A DNA stretch of 64,000 nucleotides from Micromonospora sp. NBC_01796 (GTDB taxonomy: Bacteria; Actinomycetota; Actinomycetes; Mycobacteriales; Micromonosporaceae), in assembly GCF_035917455.1 (NCBI RefSeq), contig NZ_CP109078.1, positions 6,060,001 to 6,124,000 on the forward strand, read 5' to 3'. The notes beneath the pieces were generated by a model. It searched no databases. It saw nothing but the letters and a program-made list of their open reading frames with translations, and had not been told where the DNA came from. Shown here piece after piece: positions 38,620-47,251 of the stretch (position 1 is the first letter of the stretch; each line of letters opens with the position of its first letter). The position numbers and the translations under genes were made by a program.

Positions 38620-39585
38620 ATGGCGGACGACTACGCACTCAGCGCGCAGGAGACGGCCGACTTCCACCGCAACGGCTACTTCGGCCCGTTCACGGTGTAC
38701 GAGGTCGACGACATGAAGCGCCGGTGGCGACGCGAGCGGCTGCGCCTGATGGACCGCTCCGACGCGATCTACCAGGACGAGGCGGCCCTGTCGGGCAACA
38801 CGAACATCTCCAACTACGACCGGCACATGGACAACGAGTTCCTGGCCGACCACATCTGCCACCCGCGCATCGTCGACCGGGTCGCCAGCGTGCTCGGCCC
38901 CGACGTGCAGTGCTGGCGCTCGGAGTTCTTCCCGAAGTACCCCGGCGACGAGGGCACCGACTGGCACCAGGCCGACACGTTCGCCAACGCGTCGGGCAAG
39001 CCGCAGATCGTGTGGCCGGGCGAGGCCAAGGACTTCGGCGGGACGATCACCGTCTGGACCGCCTTCACCGAGGCGAACGAGGAGACCGGCTGCCTGCAGT
39101 TCATCCCGGGCACCCACCAGACGATGTTCTACGACGAGACCAAGCGCATGCACTACGACGCCGCCTCCATCAACAGTCTGGAGAAGGAGGGCGTGCGCCG
39201 CGGCTTCTTCGGGTACGACTACCGGGAGCTGCAGATCGACCCGGACTGGAAGCCCGACGAGTCCAGTGCGGTGTCGATGGTGATGCGGCCGGGTCAGGCC
39301 ATCATGTTCTGGTCCACCCTGATGCACGCGTCGCTGCCGCACCTCGGGAACACCGAGGAGATGCGTCTGGGATTCGCCGGCCGGTACGTGCCGACGTCGG
39401 TGAACGTCTATCCGGACACGGACATCATCGAGGAGTACGGCGGCGCCGTGTCGCTGGCGCGCTGGGGCTCGGTCCTGGTCTCCGGCACCAACGAGAATCC
39501 CCACAACCGGATGGCGACCGAGACGACGCGGGGCCACGGGTTCCCCCGGCGCGACCGTTCCGGCGCGGGGGCCTCGCCGGCATGA
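38620..39585 (+). CDS. SyrB2-like Fe(II)/2-oxoglutarate halogenase
   Basis: A 321-residue protein starting at ATG 38620 (GGAGG five bases upstream). It belongs to the phytanoyl-CoA dioxygenase superfamily, but the metal motif is His116-Gln117-Ala118 ([10 protein letters not shown]) with the second His236 (MHASLPH). Ala in place of the usual Asp/Glu leaves a site for chloride and is the diagnostic feature of SyrB2-type halogenases; His116 and Ala118 even fall at the SyrB2 numbers. Other long stretches agree with SyrB2 as I remember it ([44 protein letters not shown]). Expected reaction: chlorination of the C4 methyl of threonine bound to the A-T protein encoded just upstream. The number of chlorines added cannot be told. 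Confidence 0.95.
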   Translation: MADDYALSAQETADFHRNGYFGPFTVYEVDDMKRRWRRERLRLMDRSDAIYQDEAALSGNTNISNYDRHMDNEFLADHICHPRIVDRVASVLGPDVQCWRSEFFPKYPGDEGTDWHQADTFANASGKPQIVWPGEAKDFGGTITVWTAFTEANEETGCLQFIPGTHQTMFYDETKRMHYDAASINSLEKEGVRRGFFGYDYRELQIDPDWKPDESSAVSMVMRPGQAIMFWSTLMHASLPHLGNTEEMRLGFAGRYVPTSVNVYPDTDIIEEYGGAVSLARWGSVLVSGTNENPHNRMATETTRGHGFPRRDRSGAGASPA

Positions 39586-39812
39586 CGGTCTTCGAGGTCG
39601 TCAAGGCCAGCCTCATCGAGGTCGTCCCGGAGGTCGACCCGGACAGCGTCACCGCCGGCCGCACCCTGACCGACCTCGGCTGCACCAGCATCGACCGGGC
39701 CGAGGTGGTGACGCTGGCGATGGAGCGGCTCGGGATCGTGGTGCCGATCGCGGAGTTCCAGGACGTCAACGACCTCGACCGGATCGTCGAACTGCTGCGG
39801 AAACACGTGTGA
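39582..39812 (+). CDS. Second discrete acyl carrier protein (beta-branching donor type)
   Basis: A 76-residue carrier protein starting at ATG 39582 inside the halogenase stop (ATGA), ending in GTGA with the next gene. The attachment motif is [12 protein letters not shown] (Ser in CTS). Its tail, [21 protein letters not shown], resembles donor ACPs of the AcpK type that work with decarboxylating ketosynthases. The overlap with a Cys-to-Ser ketosynthase gene makes the pairing very likely: malonyl-ACP to acetyl-ACP. It is distinct from the LnmL-like ACP at 17342. A role as an acceptor for chlorothreonine is the main alternative. Confidence 0.9.
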   Translation: MTVFEVVKASLIEVVPEVDPDSVTAGRTLTDLGCTSIDRAEVVTLAMERLGIVVPIAEFQDVNDLDRIVELLRKHV

Positions 39813-41050
39813 GCACCGTCGTCGCGGTGACCGGGACCGGGATCGTCTGCGCGATCGGCGCGGACGTCCCGGCGTTCACCGCGGCGCTGCGATCCGGCCG
39901 CAGCGGCGTCACCGCGACCCCGGACGGGCTCGCCGCGCCGATCACCGGCTGGTCGTTCCCCGACGCGGTGAGCGGCCTGCCGGAGCCGTTGCGCCGCAGG
40001 GCGATGCGGGCGGCGGCGCGGGCGCCCATGCCGATCCGGGCCGCCGTCGCCGCCGCCCTGCAGGCGTGGACGGCGGCCCGGCTGCCCGAGGCACCGGTCC
40101 CCGACCACCGGGTCGGGGTGGTCGTGGCAGGGCACAACCTGACCGCCCGCTACACGCACGACCTGTTCCGGAACTTTCTGGACAGTCCGGCGTACCTGCC
40201 GGCGCGCTTCGCCCTGCACGTTCAGGACACCGACCACGTCGGGACCCTCAGCGAGGTGCTGTCGGCCACCGGTGAGGGCTTCACCGTCGGCGGTGCCTCC
40301 GCCAGCGGCAACGTCGGCATCGTGCACGCCGCCCGGCTGGTCGCCTCCGGTGCCGTGGACTGCTGTGTGCTCGTCGGCGCGGTCACCGAGCTGACCCCGA
40401 TGCACCGCCGAGGCTTCGCCGTGCTGGGCGCGTTGGCCGAGCCTGGCGGGGACCCGGCGGCCGCGTGTCGGCCGTTCGACCTCGACCGGCGCGGTTTCGT
40501 GCCCGGCGAGGCCGCCGCGGCGCTGGTGCTGGAGTCCGCGACGTCGGCGGCCCGCCGGGGGGCCGTTGCCGTGGCGACCGTCGCCGGGCATGCCCTCGGG
40601 CTGGACGGCAACCGGCTCGCCGACCCGAACGCCGGCGGCGAGGCCCGTGTGATCGGCGCCGCGCTGGCCGCCGCCGGCGTGGACCGGCACGAGGTCGACT
40701 ACGTCAACGCCCACGGTACGGGCTCCCGGTTGGGCGACGAGACGGAACTCGCCGCGCTGCACGCCGTACTCGGCGACGCCGTCGGCCGACCCTGGGTCAA
40801 CGCGACCAAGGCGCTGACCGGCCACTGTCTCGGTTCGGCCGGCGTGGTCGAGGCGGTCGCCACGGTCGCGCAACTGGCCGGCGGTTTTGTGCACCCCAAC
40901 CCGAACCTGGACCGTCCGGTGGATGACCGCATCCGGTTCGCCGGCGCCGCACCGCAGCCCGCCCGGCTGCGGTACGCGCTGTCCAACGGATTCGGCTTCG
41001 GAGGCATCAACTCGGCCGTGGTCCTCGCCCGTACCGCCGATGGAGGTTGA
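39809..41050 (+). CDS. Decarboxylating ketosynthase with Cys-to-Ser active site (PksF/CurC type)
   Basis: A 413-residue FabF-like ketosynthase. Where condensing enzymes have the nucleophilic Cys, this protein has Ser164 in VGGASASGN, while both histidines remain (NAHGTG and LTGHCLG). This pattern is typical of the KS of HMGS cassettes, which decarboxylates malonyl-ACP to acetyl-ACP instead of condensing. It overlaps the preceding ACP by GTGA. With the HMGS-like enzyme at 17581 it would give an acetate-derived beta-branch, but the cluster also has LnmK for propionate. It could alternatively help loading or be a relict. Confidence 0.9.
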   Translation: MSTVVAVTGTGIVCAIGADVPAFTAALRSGRSGVTATPDGLAAPITGWSFPDAVSGLPEPLRRRAMRAAARAPMPIRAAVAAALQAWTAARLPEAPVPDHRVGVVVAGHNLTARYTHDLFRNFLDSPAYLPARFALHVQDTDHVGTLSEVLSATGEGFTVGGASASGNVGIVHAARLVASGAVDCCVLVGAVTELTPMHRRGFAVLGALAEPGGDPAAACRPFDLDRRGFVPGEAAAALVLESATSAARRGAVAVATVAGHALGLDGNRLADPNAGGEARVIGAALAAAGVDRHEVDYVNAHGTGSRLGDETELAALHAVLGDAVGRPWVNATKALTGHCLGSAGVVEAVATVAQLAGGFVHPNPNLDRPVDDRIRFAGAAPQPARLRYALSNGFGFGGINSAVVLARTADGG

Positions 41051-41056
41051 TCGAAG

Positions 41057-42244
41057 ATGTACGACGTCATCGTCGTCGGGGCCCGTTGTGCGGGCGCGCC
41101 GACCGCCATGTTGTTCGCCCGCGGGGGGCACCGGGTCCTGCTGCTCGACCGCACCGGTTTCCCGGCCGACAAGCTCTCGACCCTGTACATCCAGCAGCCG
41201 GGCGTCGCGCGGCTGGCCCGGTGGGGCCTGCTCGACGCCGTACGGGCCACCGGCTGCCCGCCGCTGGACCACGTCGTGTACGAACTGGGCGACGTACGCG
41301 TCGAGGGCTGCAGCAGCGGGATCGACGGTGTCCGGGCGGCGTACGCACCGCGCCGGAGCGTCCTCGATCCGCTGCTGGCCGACGCCGCCGTGCAGGCGGG
41401 GGTCGAGTTCCGCGACGACTGCCGGGTGACCGACCTGCTGTGGGAGGACGGTCGGGTGGTCGGGGTGCGCACCGACCAGGGGGAGGAGCGTGCCGCTCTC
41501 GTCGTCGGCGCCGACGGGATGCGGTCGACCGTCGCGGAGTTGACCGGCGCGCCGAAGACGACCGAGCACCCGCCGCTCACCTGCGCCTACTACGCGTTCT
41601 GGGACGGGCCGAAGACGCACTTCGAGATGTACGAGGGTGACACCGGCTGGGTGTCGGCGGTGCCGACCAACGACGGGGCCGTCCTCGTCGCCGCCTACTA
41701 CCCGCAGCAGCGTTTCGACGAGGTCCGGCGCGACGCGTCCACCGCCTACCTCGACAACGTGCGGACCAACGCCCCCCGGTTGTTCGAGCAGATCGAGCGC
41801 AGCCGGCAGGTCGGCAAGGTGCAGGGCACCGGCGACCAGCAGAACTTCTTCCGCCGCGCGCACGGCCCCGGCTGGGCTCTTGTCGGTGATGCCGGCCACC
41901 ACAAGGATTCGCTGACCGCACGGGGCATCGCGGACGCGTTCATGCAGGCGGACCTGCTCGTCGAGACCGTCGGCGACACCCTGACGGACCGGCCGCGGCT
42001 CGACGCGGCCCTCGCCGCCTACGACCGCGAGCGCGAGCAGCGGCTCACCGAGAACTACCAGGCGACCCTCCTGGTGGCGCAGGCCGAGGCCCGCGACAAA
42101 CGCCGCGCCCTGCTGCGCGCGGTCGGCAGCAGCCCGGAGATGACCACCCGCTACTTCGACGCCGTGGCCGGCATCATCCCGCTACGCGAGCTTTATACCC
42201 CGGAGTTGCTCGCGCTGATGGCCAGTCCGGCGACGGCCACCTGA
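41057..42244 (+). CDS. FAD-dependent oxidoreductase (monooxygenase/reductase family)
   Basis: A 395-residue flavoprotein: N-terminal Rossmann motif VVGARCAGAP (GxxxxG), a middle VGADGMRSTV, and the C-terminal FAD motif GWALVGDAGHHKD. This is the geranylgeranyl-reductase / aromatic-hydroxylase superfamily. The flavin-halogenase motif WxWxIP is not intact (it reads WVSAVP), so I do not call a halogenase. GGAGG at 41042-41046 precedes ATG 41057, six bases after the KS stop, so it belongs to the same operon. Likely a tailoring hydroxylase, epoxidase or desaturase; the substrate is unknown. Confidence 0.88.
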   Translation: MYDVIVVGARCAGAPTAMLFARGGHRVLLLDRTGFPADKLSTLYIQQPGVARLARWGLLDAVRATGCPPLDHVVYELGDVRVEGCSSGIDGVRAAYAPRRSVLDPLLADAAVQAGVEFRDDCRVTDLLWEDGRVVGVRTDQGEERAALVVGADGMRSTVAELTGAPKTTEHPPLTCAYYAFWDGPKTHFEMYEGDTGWVSAVPTNDGAVLVAAYYPQQRFDEVRRDASTAYLDNVRTNAPRLFEQIERSRQVGKVQGTGDQQNFFRRAHGPGWALVGDAGHHKDSLTARGIADAFMQADLLVETVGDTLTDRPRLDAALAAYDREREQRLTENYQATLLVAQAEARDKRRALLRAVGSSPEMTTRYFDAVAGIIPLRELYTPELLALMASPATAT

Positions 42245-42343
42245 CACCGTGCCTTTTTGAGCAGACACCCATGTTGGTGATCAGCGACCGTCAGTTCCGC
42301 AATCCTTTTGCCGAATCTCATCGGTACGTCTTTGGGAGGAACC
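42245..42343 (+). promoter_or_regulatory. Presumed promoter region of the peptide-type ABC importer
   Basis: A 99-bp gap, AT-richer than its surroundings, between the FAD enzyme and the importer operon. It holds one TGAGCA half-site (42258-42263) preceded by TTTT, and an excellent ribosome binding site (GGGAGGA) for the next gene. No hairpin is visible, so read-through from upstream is possible. Confidence 0.4.
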
Positions 42344-43897
42344 ATGGCGTCTATGGCACACGGCCAGGAGTTCAACCGTCGTTCGTTGCTCCGGTTCGGG
42401 CTGTTCGCGGGCGTGACCGCGGTGGGCGCGCCGCTGTTGGCCGCCTGCGGCGACGACGAGCCGTCGCAGACCGGCGGCGGGAGCCCGTCGCTGGCCGTGC
42501 TGAAGGTGGGCGCGCCGAACGCCGTCACCGATGCCGAGGCCGGCAACCCGCTGGCCACCAGCATCGGCGCGACACTCATCGTCATGCGGCATGTGTACGA
42601 CTCGCTGATGGTGCTCGACAACGGCGAGTACAAGTACCAGCTGGCCGAGTCGGTGGAGCCCAACGCCGACGCGACCGAGTGGACGATCACGCTGCGCTCC
42701 GGCGTGACCTTCCACGACGGCAAGCCGGTCACCGCCGACGACGTCGTGCACAGCCTGCGCACGCTCGGCGCGAAGCCCAGCAACCGGGTCTCCGTCTATG
42801 GCAACGTCGACCTCGCGAAGCTGTCCGCCGTGGACGCACGCACGGTCAAGGTGCCACTGCTGACCCCGCGTGGGGACTTCAAGGAGTCGGTGCTCGTCGT
42901 CTTCTCGCCCATCTTCCCGGCCGGTATGACCGAGTTCAGCAAGCCGATCGGTTCGGGCCCCTACAAGCTGGCCGAGCGCAACGGCACGACCACCAGGCTG
43001 GTCGCCAACGAGCAGTACTGGGGTGGCAAGCCGACGGTGGCGGAGCTGCAGGTGGTCGGCATCCTCGACGCCGGTGCCCGCCTGTCGGCGCTCAAGGCGG
43101 GCCAGATCGACTACGCGGTCAGCATCAGCTCCACCGGGGCCAAGACCGAGACGACCAACAGCGAACTCGTCGTCGTACGCGGCGGGCCGGCGAACTCCAA
43201 TGCGCTGTCGTTCGCGATGAACCAGAAGCTGGCGCCGTTCAACGACGTGCGGGTCCGCAAGGCGGTCCGCCTGGCGGTCGACCGACAGGCGTTGGTCGAG
43301 AACGCGTTGCTGGGACTCGGCTCCCCGGCCGACGACGTGGTCGGCAAGACGCTGCCCGGCTACGCCGACCTGCCCGCGCGGACCCGGGACCTGGAGCAGG
43401 CGAAGAGGCTGTTCGCCGAGGCCGGCATCACCAAGCTGACGCTGCGTACCGGTGAACTCGTGCCCGGCATGCTCAACGCGAGTCGGCTGATGGCCCAGCA
43501 GCTCAAGGAGGCCGGCGTCGAGCTGACCCTGGACGAGATCTCGCCCGACGCCTACTACGCCGACCTCGCCGCGCTCGCCACGTTCCCCTTCCAGGCGTTC
43601 TACTACGTCAACCGACCGGCCGCCGTGCACCTGTCCGCGGTCACCCACGGCAAGGCGCCGTTCAACGTCACGGGTACGTCACCCGCGTACCAGGCGCGGC
43701 TCGCGGCGGCCCAGGCCACGGCCGACGACAAGGCCCGGGCCGACGCGTTCAAGGCGCTGCAGCAGGAGTTCTACGACGAGGGCGGCGACCTGTTGTGGGG
43801 CTTCCAGGAGCAGCTGGACGCCAGCCGTAAGGGCATCTCCGGCGTCCGGACGATGCAGTCGGTGCAGTTGTTCGACCAGGCTACCGGCCCGGCGTGA
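42344..43897 (+). CDS. Oligopeptide/nickel-type ABC substrate-binding lipoprotein
   Basis: A 517-residue family 5 solute-binding protein. The N-terminus has a twin-arginine motif (NRRSLLRF, 11-18), a hydrophobic stretch and the lipobox LLAACG with Cys35, so a Tat-exported lipoprotein on the outer face of the membrane. Inner motifs WTITLRSGVTFHDGKPVTADDV are standard for peptide-binding members. Start ATG 42344 has GGGAGGA four bases upstream; an in-frame ATG at 42308 lacks an SD. Two permeases and a double ATPase follow with GTGA/ATGA overlaps. Uptake of a peptide or peptide-like product is the usual role. Confidence 0.94.
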   Translation: MASMAHGQEFNRRSLLRFGLFAGVTAVGAPLLAACGDDEPSQTGGGSPSLAVLKVGAPNAVTDAEAGNPLATSIGATLIVMRHVYDSLMVLDNGEYKYQLAESVEPNADATEWTITLRSGVTFHDGKPVTADDVVHSLRTLGAKPSNRVSVYGNVDLAKLSAVDARTVKVPLLTPRGDFKESVLVVFSPIFPAGMTEFSKPIGSGPYKLAERNGTTTRLVANEQYWGGKPTVAELQVVGILDAGARLSALKAGQIDYAVSISSTGAKTETTNSELVVVRGGPANSNALSFAMNQKLAPFNDVRVRKAVRLAVDRQALVENALLGLGSPADDVVGKTLPGYADLPARTRDLEQAKRLFAEAGITKLTLRTGELVPGMLNASRLMAQQLKEAGVELTLDEISPDAYYADLAALATFPFQAFYYVNRPAAVHLSAVTHGKAPFNVTGTSPAYQARLAAAQATADDKARADAFKALQQEFYDEGGDLLWGFQEQLDASRKGISGVRTMQSVQLFDQATGPA

Positions 43898-44850
43898 CCG
43901 CGCTGAAGTTCCTGGCCCGCCGGCTGCTGGCGACCGTGGCGACGCTGTTCGCGGTCTCGGTGGTGCTCTTCGCGGCCTCGGAGGTGCTCCCGGGTGACGC
44001 CGCTTCGGCGTCACTCGGGCCCGACGCCACTCTCGAGGAGGTCGAGCAGCGCCGGGCGGAGCTCGGCGTCGACCGGCCGTGGGCGGTGCGGTTCGCCGAG
44101 TGGGCGGCCGGCGTGGTCCGCCTGGACCTCGGCACCAGCACGTCGATGCACCAACCCGTCGTCGACATCGTGGCCGAGCCGCTGGCCGCGACCGGACTGC
44201 TTGTGGGCCTCACCGCGGCGGTCACGGTGCCGCTCGCGATGGGTATCGGGCTCCTCACCGGGCTGCGCCCGGGTGGGCGGGTGGACCGGGTGGTGTCGGC
44301 GGTCGCCGTGGTGTCGGTGTCCATTCCGCAGTTCGTCACCGCGGGTCTGCTGGTGCTGGTGTTCGCCGACCTGATTCCGCTGCTGCCGGCGATCTCGTTA
44401 CCGCCGCTGGGCGGTGGGCCGCTGGACCGGCCGGAGATCCTGGTGCTGCCGGTGGCCGCGCTGACCCTGTTCGGCGCGGCGTGGGCGAGCCGGATCGTAC
44501 GGGCGGCCGTCATCGACGCCGACGCGATGCCACATGTCGAGGCCGCTCGGCTGGCCGGGTTGCCCGAGCGGGTGGTCGTCTTCCGGCACCTGCTGCCCGC
44601 CGCGGTGCCACCGTGCGCGCAGACGTTCGCGTGGCTGCTGTCCGGGTTGTTCGGCGGTACCACCGTGGTCGAGGTGGTATTCAACTATCCGGGCCTGTCG
44701 CAGACGCTGGTGGCGGCGGTGCGCAACCACGACACCGCCGTGCTGGAGGGCGTGGGCCTGCTCCTCGCCGCGATCATCGTCGTCTCGTTCGTCCTGGCCG
44801 ACCTCGTGGTCATGGCGGTCGAGCCCCGACTGCGGGTGGCGGCCCGATGA
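43894..44850 (+). CDS. ABC importer permease, DppB type
   Basis: A 318-residue inner-membrane permease with about six helices. The loop ARLAGLPERVVVFRHLLPAA carries the EAA-type contact motif for the ATPase, and the N-terminal LARRLLATVATLFAVSVVLF is the DppB/OppB type. It starts at GTG 43894 overlapping the binding-protein stop. A TTA leucine codon at 44398-44400 (codon 169) is rare in this GC-rich sequence and could place the importer under bldA control, as for the AT-ER gene. Confidence 0.94.
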   Translation: MTALKFLARRLLATVATLFAVSVVLFAASEVLPGDAASASLGPDATLEEVEQRRAELGVDRPWAVRFAEWAAGVVRLDLGTSTSMHQPVVDIVAEPLAATGLLVGLTAAVTVPLAMGIGLLTGLRPGGRVDRVVSAVAVVSVSIPQFVTAGLLVLVFADLIPLLPAISLPPLGGGPLDRPEILVLPVAALTLFGAAWASRIVRAAVIDADAMPHVEAARLAGLPERVVVFRHLLPAAVPPCAQTFAWLLSGLFGGTTVVEVVFNYPGLSQTLVAAVRNHDTAVLEGVGLLLAAIIVVSFVLADLVVMAVEPRLRVAAR

Positions 44851-45638
44851 GAGTGGTGCGGTGGGTCGTCACCGTGGTCGCCGCCGCGGTGGTCCTGGTC
44901 GTGCTCGGCGTCGCCCTGGTGGGTCCGCTCTTCGCGGGCGAGCCGGAACGGATCGTCGGACTGCCCTACAGCCTGCCGTCGGCGGGCAGTCCCCTCGGCA
45001 CCGACAGTTCGGGGCGGGACGTGCTGGCCCGGGTGTTGGCCGGGGGGCAGCCGCTGGTGGCTGTGCCCGTGGTCGCGACGATCCTGGCGACGGTTCTCGG
45101 TCTTGTCCTGGGCCTGCTCGGTGGCTACTTCGCCGGCGTCACCGATGCCGTGGTGTCGCGGCTGGACTACCTCCTGCTGGGCCTGCCGCCGGTGTTGATC
45201 CTGCTGGTGCTGCTGCACGGCTGGGGATACAGTGCCGCGACGATGATCATCGTGGTCGTCCTGACCGGTACGCCGTTCGTCTCCCGGATCACCCGCGCCG
45301 AGACGCTGCGCGCCGTCGAGGACGGCTATGTCGTGGCCGCGTACGCCAGCGGCGATTCGCACCTGTCGGTGATCGTCCGGGAGATCCTGCCCAACATCAT
45401 CCGGCCGGTGCTCGCCGACTTCGGCACCCGTCTCGCCATCGCGGTCACGCTGACCGCGGCTGCCGGGTTCCTCGGCTTCGGCTCCAGCGGACCCAACTGG
45501 GGCGCGATGATCAGCCAGAACGTCGAGGGCATCCAGCTCACACCGTGGGCCGTCGCGGTCCCGGCGGTCCTGCTCGGCGTACTCACCGTCGCCGCCAACC
45601 TCGGTATCGACCGGATCGTCGGACGGGTGCTGCGATGA
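44847..45638 (+). CDS. ABC importer permease, DppC type
   Basis: A 263-residue permease partner of the DppB-type protein. It has the DppC features LGTDSSGRDVLARVLAGG near the N-terminus and the late LGFGSSGPNWGAMI, with the EAA-like loop VVAAYASGDSHLSVIVREIL. ATG 44847 overlaps the upstream stop (ATGA). It forms the membrane channel of the importer with 43894. Confidence 0.94.
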   Translation: MRVVRWVVTVVAAAVVLVVLGVALVGPLFAGEPERIVGLPYSLPSAGSPLGTDSSGRDVLARVLAGGQPLVAVPVVATILATVLGLVLGLLGGYFAGVTDAVVSRLDYLLLGLPPVLILLVLLHGWGYSAATMIIVVVLTGTPFVSRITRAETLRAVEDGYVVAAYASGDSHLSVIVREILPNIIRPVLADFGTRLAIAVTLTAAAGFLGFGSSGPNWGAMISQNVEGIQLTPWAVAVPAVLLGVLTVAANLGIDRIVGRVLR

Positions 45639-47191
45639 TCGAGATCAGCGGACTGCGCATCGAGGATGCCTCCGGGCGAGCCGTGCTGGAGGACCTGTCC
45701 CTGCGGGTGGCCGAAGGAGAGCGGGTTGGCGTCGTCGGCGAGTCCGGCGCAGGCAAGACGACGCTGGCACTGGCTCTGGTCGGTGCCGTACGGCCGGGGC
45801 TGCGCGCGGTCCGGGGCCGGGTTCTCGTCGACGGGCACGACATGCTGACGGCGTCCAGCGCCGACGTGCGGCGGGTGCGTCGGAGGGTGTTGGCGTACCT
45901 TCCGCAGGACCCGCCCTCGGCCCTGACCCCGACGCTCCGCGTGGGTCGGCAGATCAGGGAGGTTGCCTCGGACGGGTCCGACGAGGCGGTCTCCCGTGGA
46001 CTCGTGGAGGTGGGGCTGCCCGGCGACCGTGCGTTCCGCCGACGGTACCCACACCAGCTCTCCGGTGGTCAGCAGCAACGGCTCGCCCTGGCCCGGCTGA
46101 TGGCAGGCGACCCGCGTGGGCTGGTGTTGGACGAGCCGACAACGGGACTGGACGGGCTGATACGCAAGCAGGTGCTGGACCAGATGGAGCGGCTCGCCGC
46201 CCGGCGCGGGCTGGCGTTCGTGTTCATCACCCACGACCTGGCTGCGGCGGCGCGGATGACCGACCGCATCGTCGTGCTGCACGGTGGCGTGGTGGTGGAG
46301 GAGGGCCCGACCGCCGAGGTGCTCGCACTGCCGACGGCCGCCTACACCCGGGACCTGCTCGCCGCGGTGCCGGATCTGCCGACCGAGTTGGAGCGCCGGG
46401 GCGCCGCGCCCGATCCCGGCGCGGTGGCCCTGGAGGTGTCGGGGCTGACCGTGCGGCGCGGTAAGCGGGTGATCCTTGACGACGTGTCGCTGGGGCTGCG
46501 AGCCGGTGAGGCGCTGGCGCTGCTCGGGACGTCGGGCTGTGGCAAGACGACGCTGGCGCAGAGCGTCACCGGGGTGCTGCGTCCGGCGTCGGGCAGTGTG
46601 TCGCTGTTCGGTGAGGTCCTCGAACCGACGCTGTGGAAACGACCGGTGCGTCAGCGGCGGCGCGTGCAGCTCATCCCGCAGGACTCCGGCGGCTCGCTCA
46701 ACCCGCGGCGATCGGTCGGCGCTGCGATCGGCCGGGTGGCCCAGCGCGCGCAGGGTATGACGGCCGAGCGGGCGGCGGCGGAGACCCGGCGGCTGATGGG
46801 GCTCGTCGGTCTGCCCGCGGAACTGGCACCGCGGCTGCCGCGTGAGCTGTCGGGCGGGCAGCGCCAACGCGTCGTGATCGCCCGTGCGCTCGCCGCCGGC
46901 GCCGCCGTGCTCATCTGCGACGAGATCACGTCGAACCTCGACGCCCGGGTGGCGGCCTCCGTCCTTGCGCTACTGGACTCGCTGAGGCGGGAGCTGGGGC
47001 TGGCGCTGCTGATGGTGACCCACGATCTCGGGGTCATCGCCCGCAACGCCGACCGGGTCGCGGTGCTCAGCGATGGGCGGATCGTCGATGAGGGGACCGT
47101 CGAGGAGGTCTTCGGCAGCCCCCGTCACGAGGTCACTCGGGCGTTGATCGGCGCGGCCGCGCCAATCCCTGCCGCGCCGAACATGCCGTGA
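45635..47191 (+). CDS. Double ABC ATPase of the peptide importer (DppD-DppF fusion)
   Basis: A 518-residue protein with two complete ATPase domains. Domain 1 has Walker A GESGAGKT, signature LSGGQQQR and Walker B GLVLDEP. Domain 2 (from about 267) has GTSGCGKT, LSGGQRQR and VLICDEI. Such fusions replace the separate DppD and DppF ATPases. In the second domain the usual DEP or DEA is DEI. ATG 45635 overlaps the permease stop. A strong terminator follows, so this ends the importer operon and probably the core cluster. Confidence 0.95.
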   Translation: MIEISGLRIEDASGRAVLEDLSLRVAEGERVGVVGESGAGKTTLALALVGAVRPGLRAVRGRVLVDGHDMLTASSADVRRVRRRVLAYLPQDPPSALTPTLRVGRQIREVASDGSDEAVSRGLVEVGLPGDRAFRRRYPHQLSGGQQQRLALARLMAGDPRGLVLDEPTTGLDGLIRKQVLDQMERLAARRGLAFVFITHDLAAAARMTDRIVVLHGGVVVEEGPTAEVLALPTAAYTRDLLAAVPDLPTELERRGAAPDPGAVALEVSGLTVRRGKRVILDDVSLGLRAGEALALLGTSGCGKTTLAQSVTGVLRPASGSVSLFGEVLEPTLWKRPVRQRRRVQLIPQDSGGSLNPRRSVGAAIGRVAQRAQGMTAERAAAETRRLMGLVGLPAELAPRLPRELSGGQRQRVVIARALAAGAAVLICDEITSNLDARVAASVLALLDSLRRELGLALLMVTHDLGVIARNADRVAVLSDGRIVDEGTVEEVFGSPRHEVTRALIGAAAPIPAAPNMP

Positions 47192-47194
47192 CAC

Positions 47195-47239
47195 CAATAC
47201 GGAGGGCCGCACCCGCTCGGGGTGCGGCCCTCCGTATTG
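47195..47239. terminator. Strong 20-bp terminator hairpin
   Basis: Arms 47195-47214 and 47220-47239 are perfectly complementary with a 5-nt loop. It lies between the importer ATPase and the converging DUF3224 gene and can serve both. Confidence 0.93.
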
Positions 47240-47251
47240 CCGGGCAGTTTC

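Noticed and set aside
38620-39585. Calling the halogenase an ordinary phytanoyl-CoA-type hydroxylase
   Set aside because: The metal carboxylate of hydroxylases is replaced by Ala118, and the surrounding sequence follows SyrB2.
39809-41050. A chain-elongating FabF ketosynthase
   Set aside because: The nucleophilic Cys is Ser164 in the VGGASASGN context typical of decarboxylating KS proteins.
41057-42244. Flavin-dependent halogenase
   Set aside because: The WxWxIP motif is broken (WVSAVP); a monooxygenase or reductase is more likely.
42258-42263. A further copy of the cluster operator before the importer
   Set aside because: Only one half-site is present; the other arm does not match at the required spacing.
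44534-45634. N-terminal extension of the double ATPase reading frame to 44534
   Set aside because: The extension is an out-of-frame reading of the two permease genes; ATG 45635 overlaps the permease stop as in the rest of the operon.
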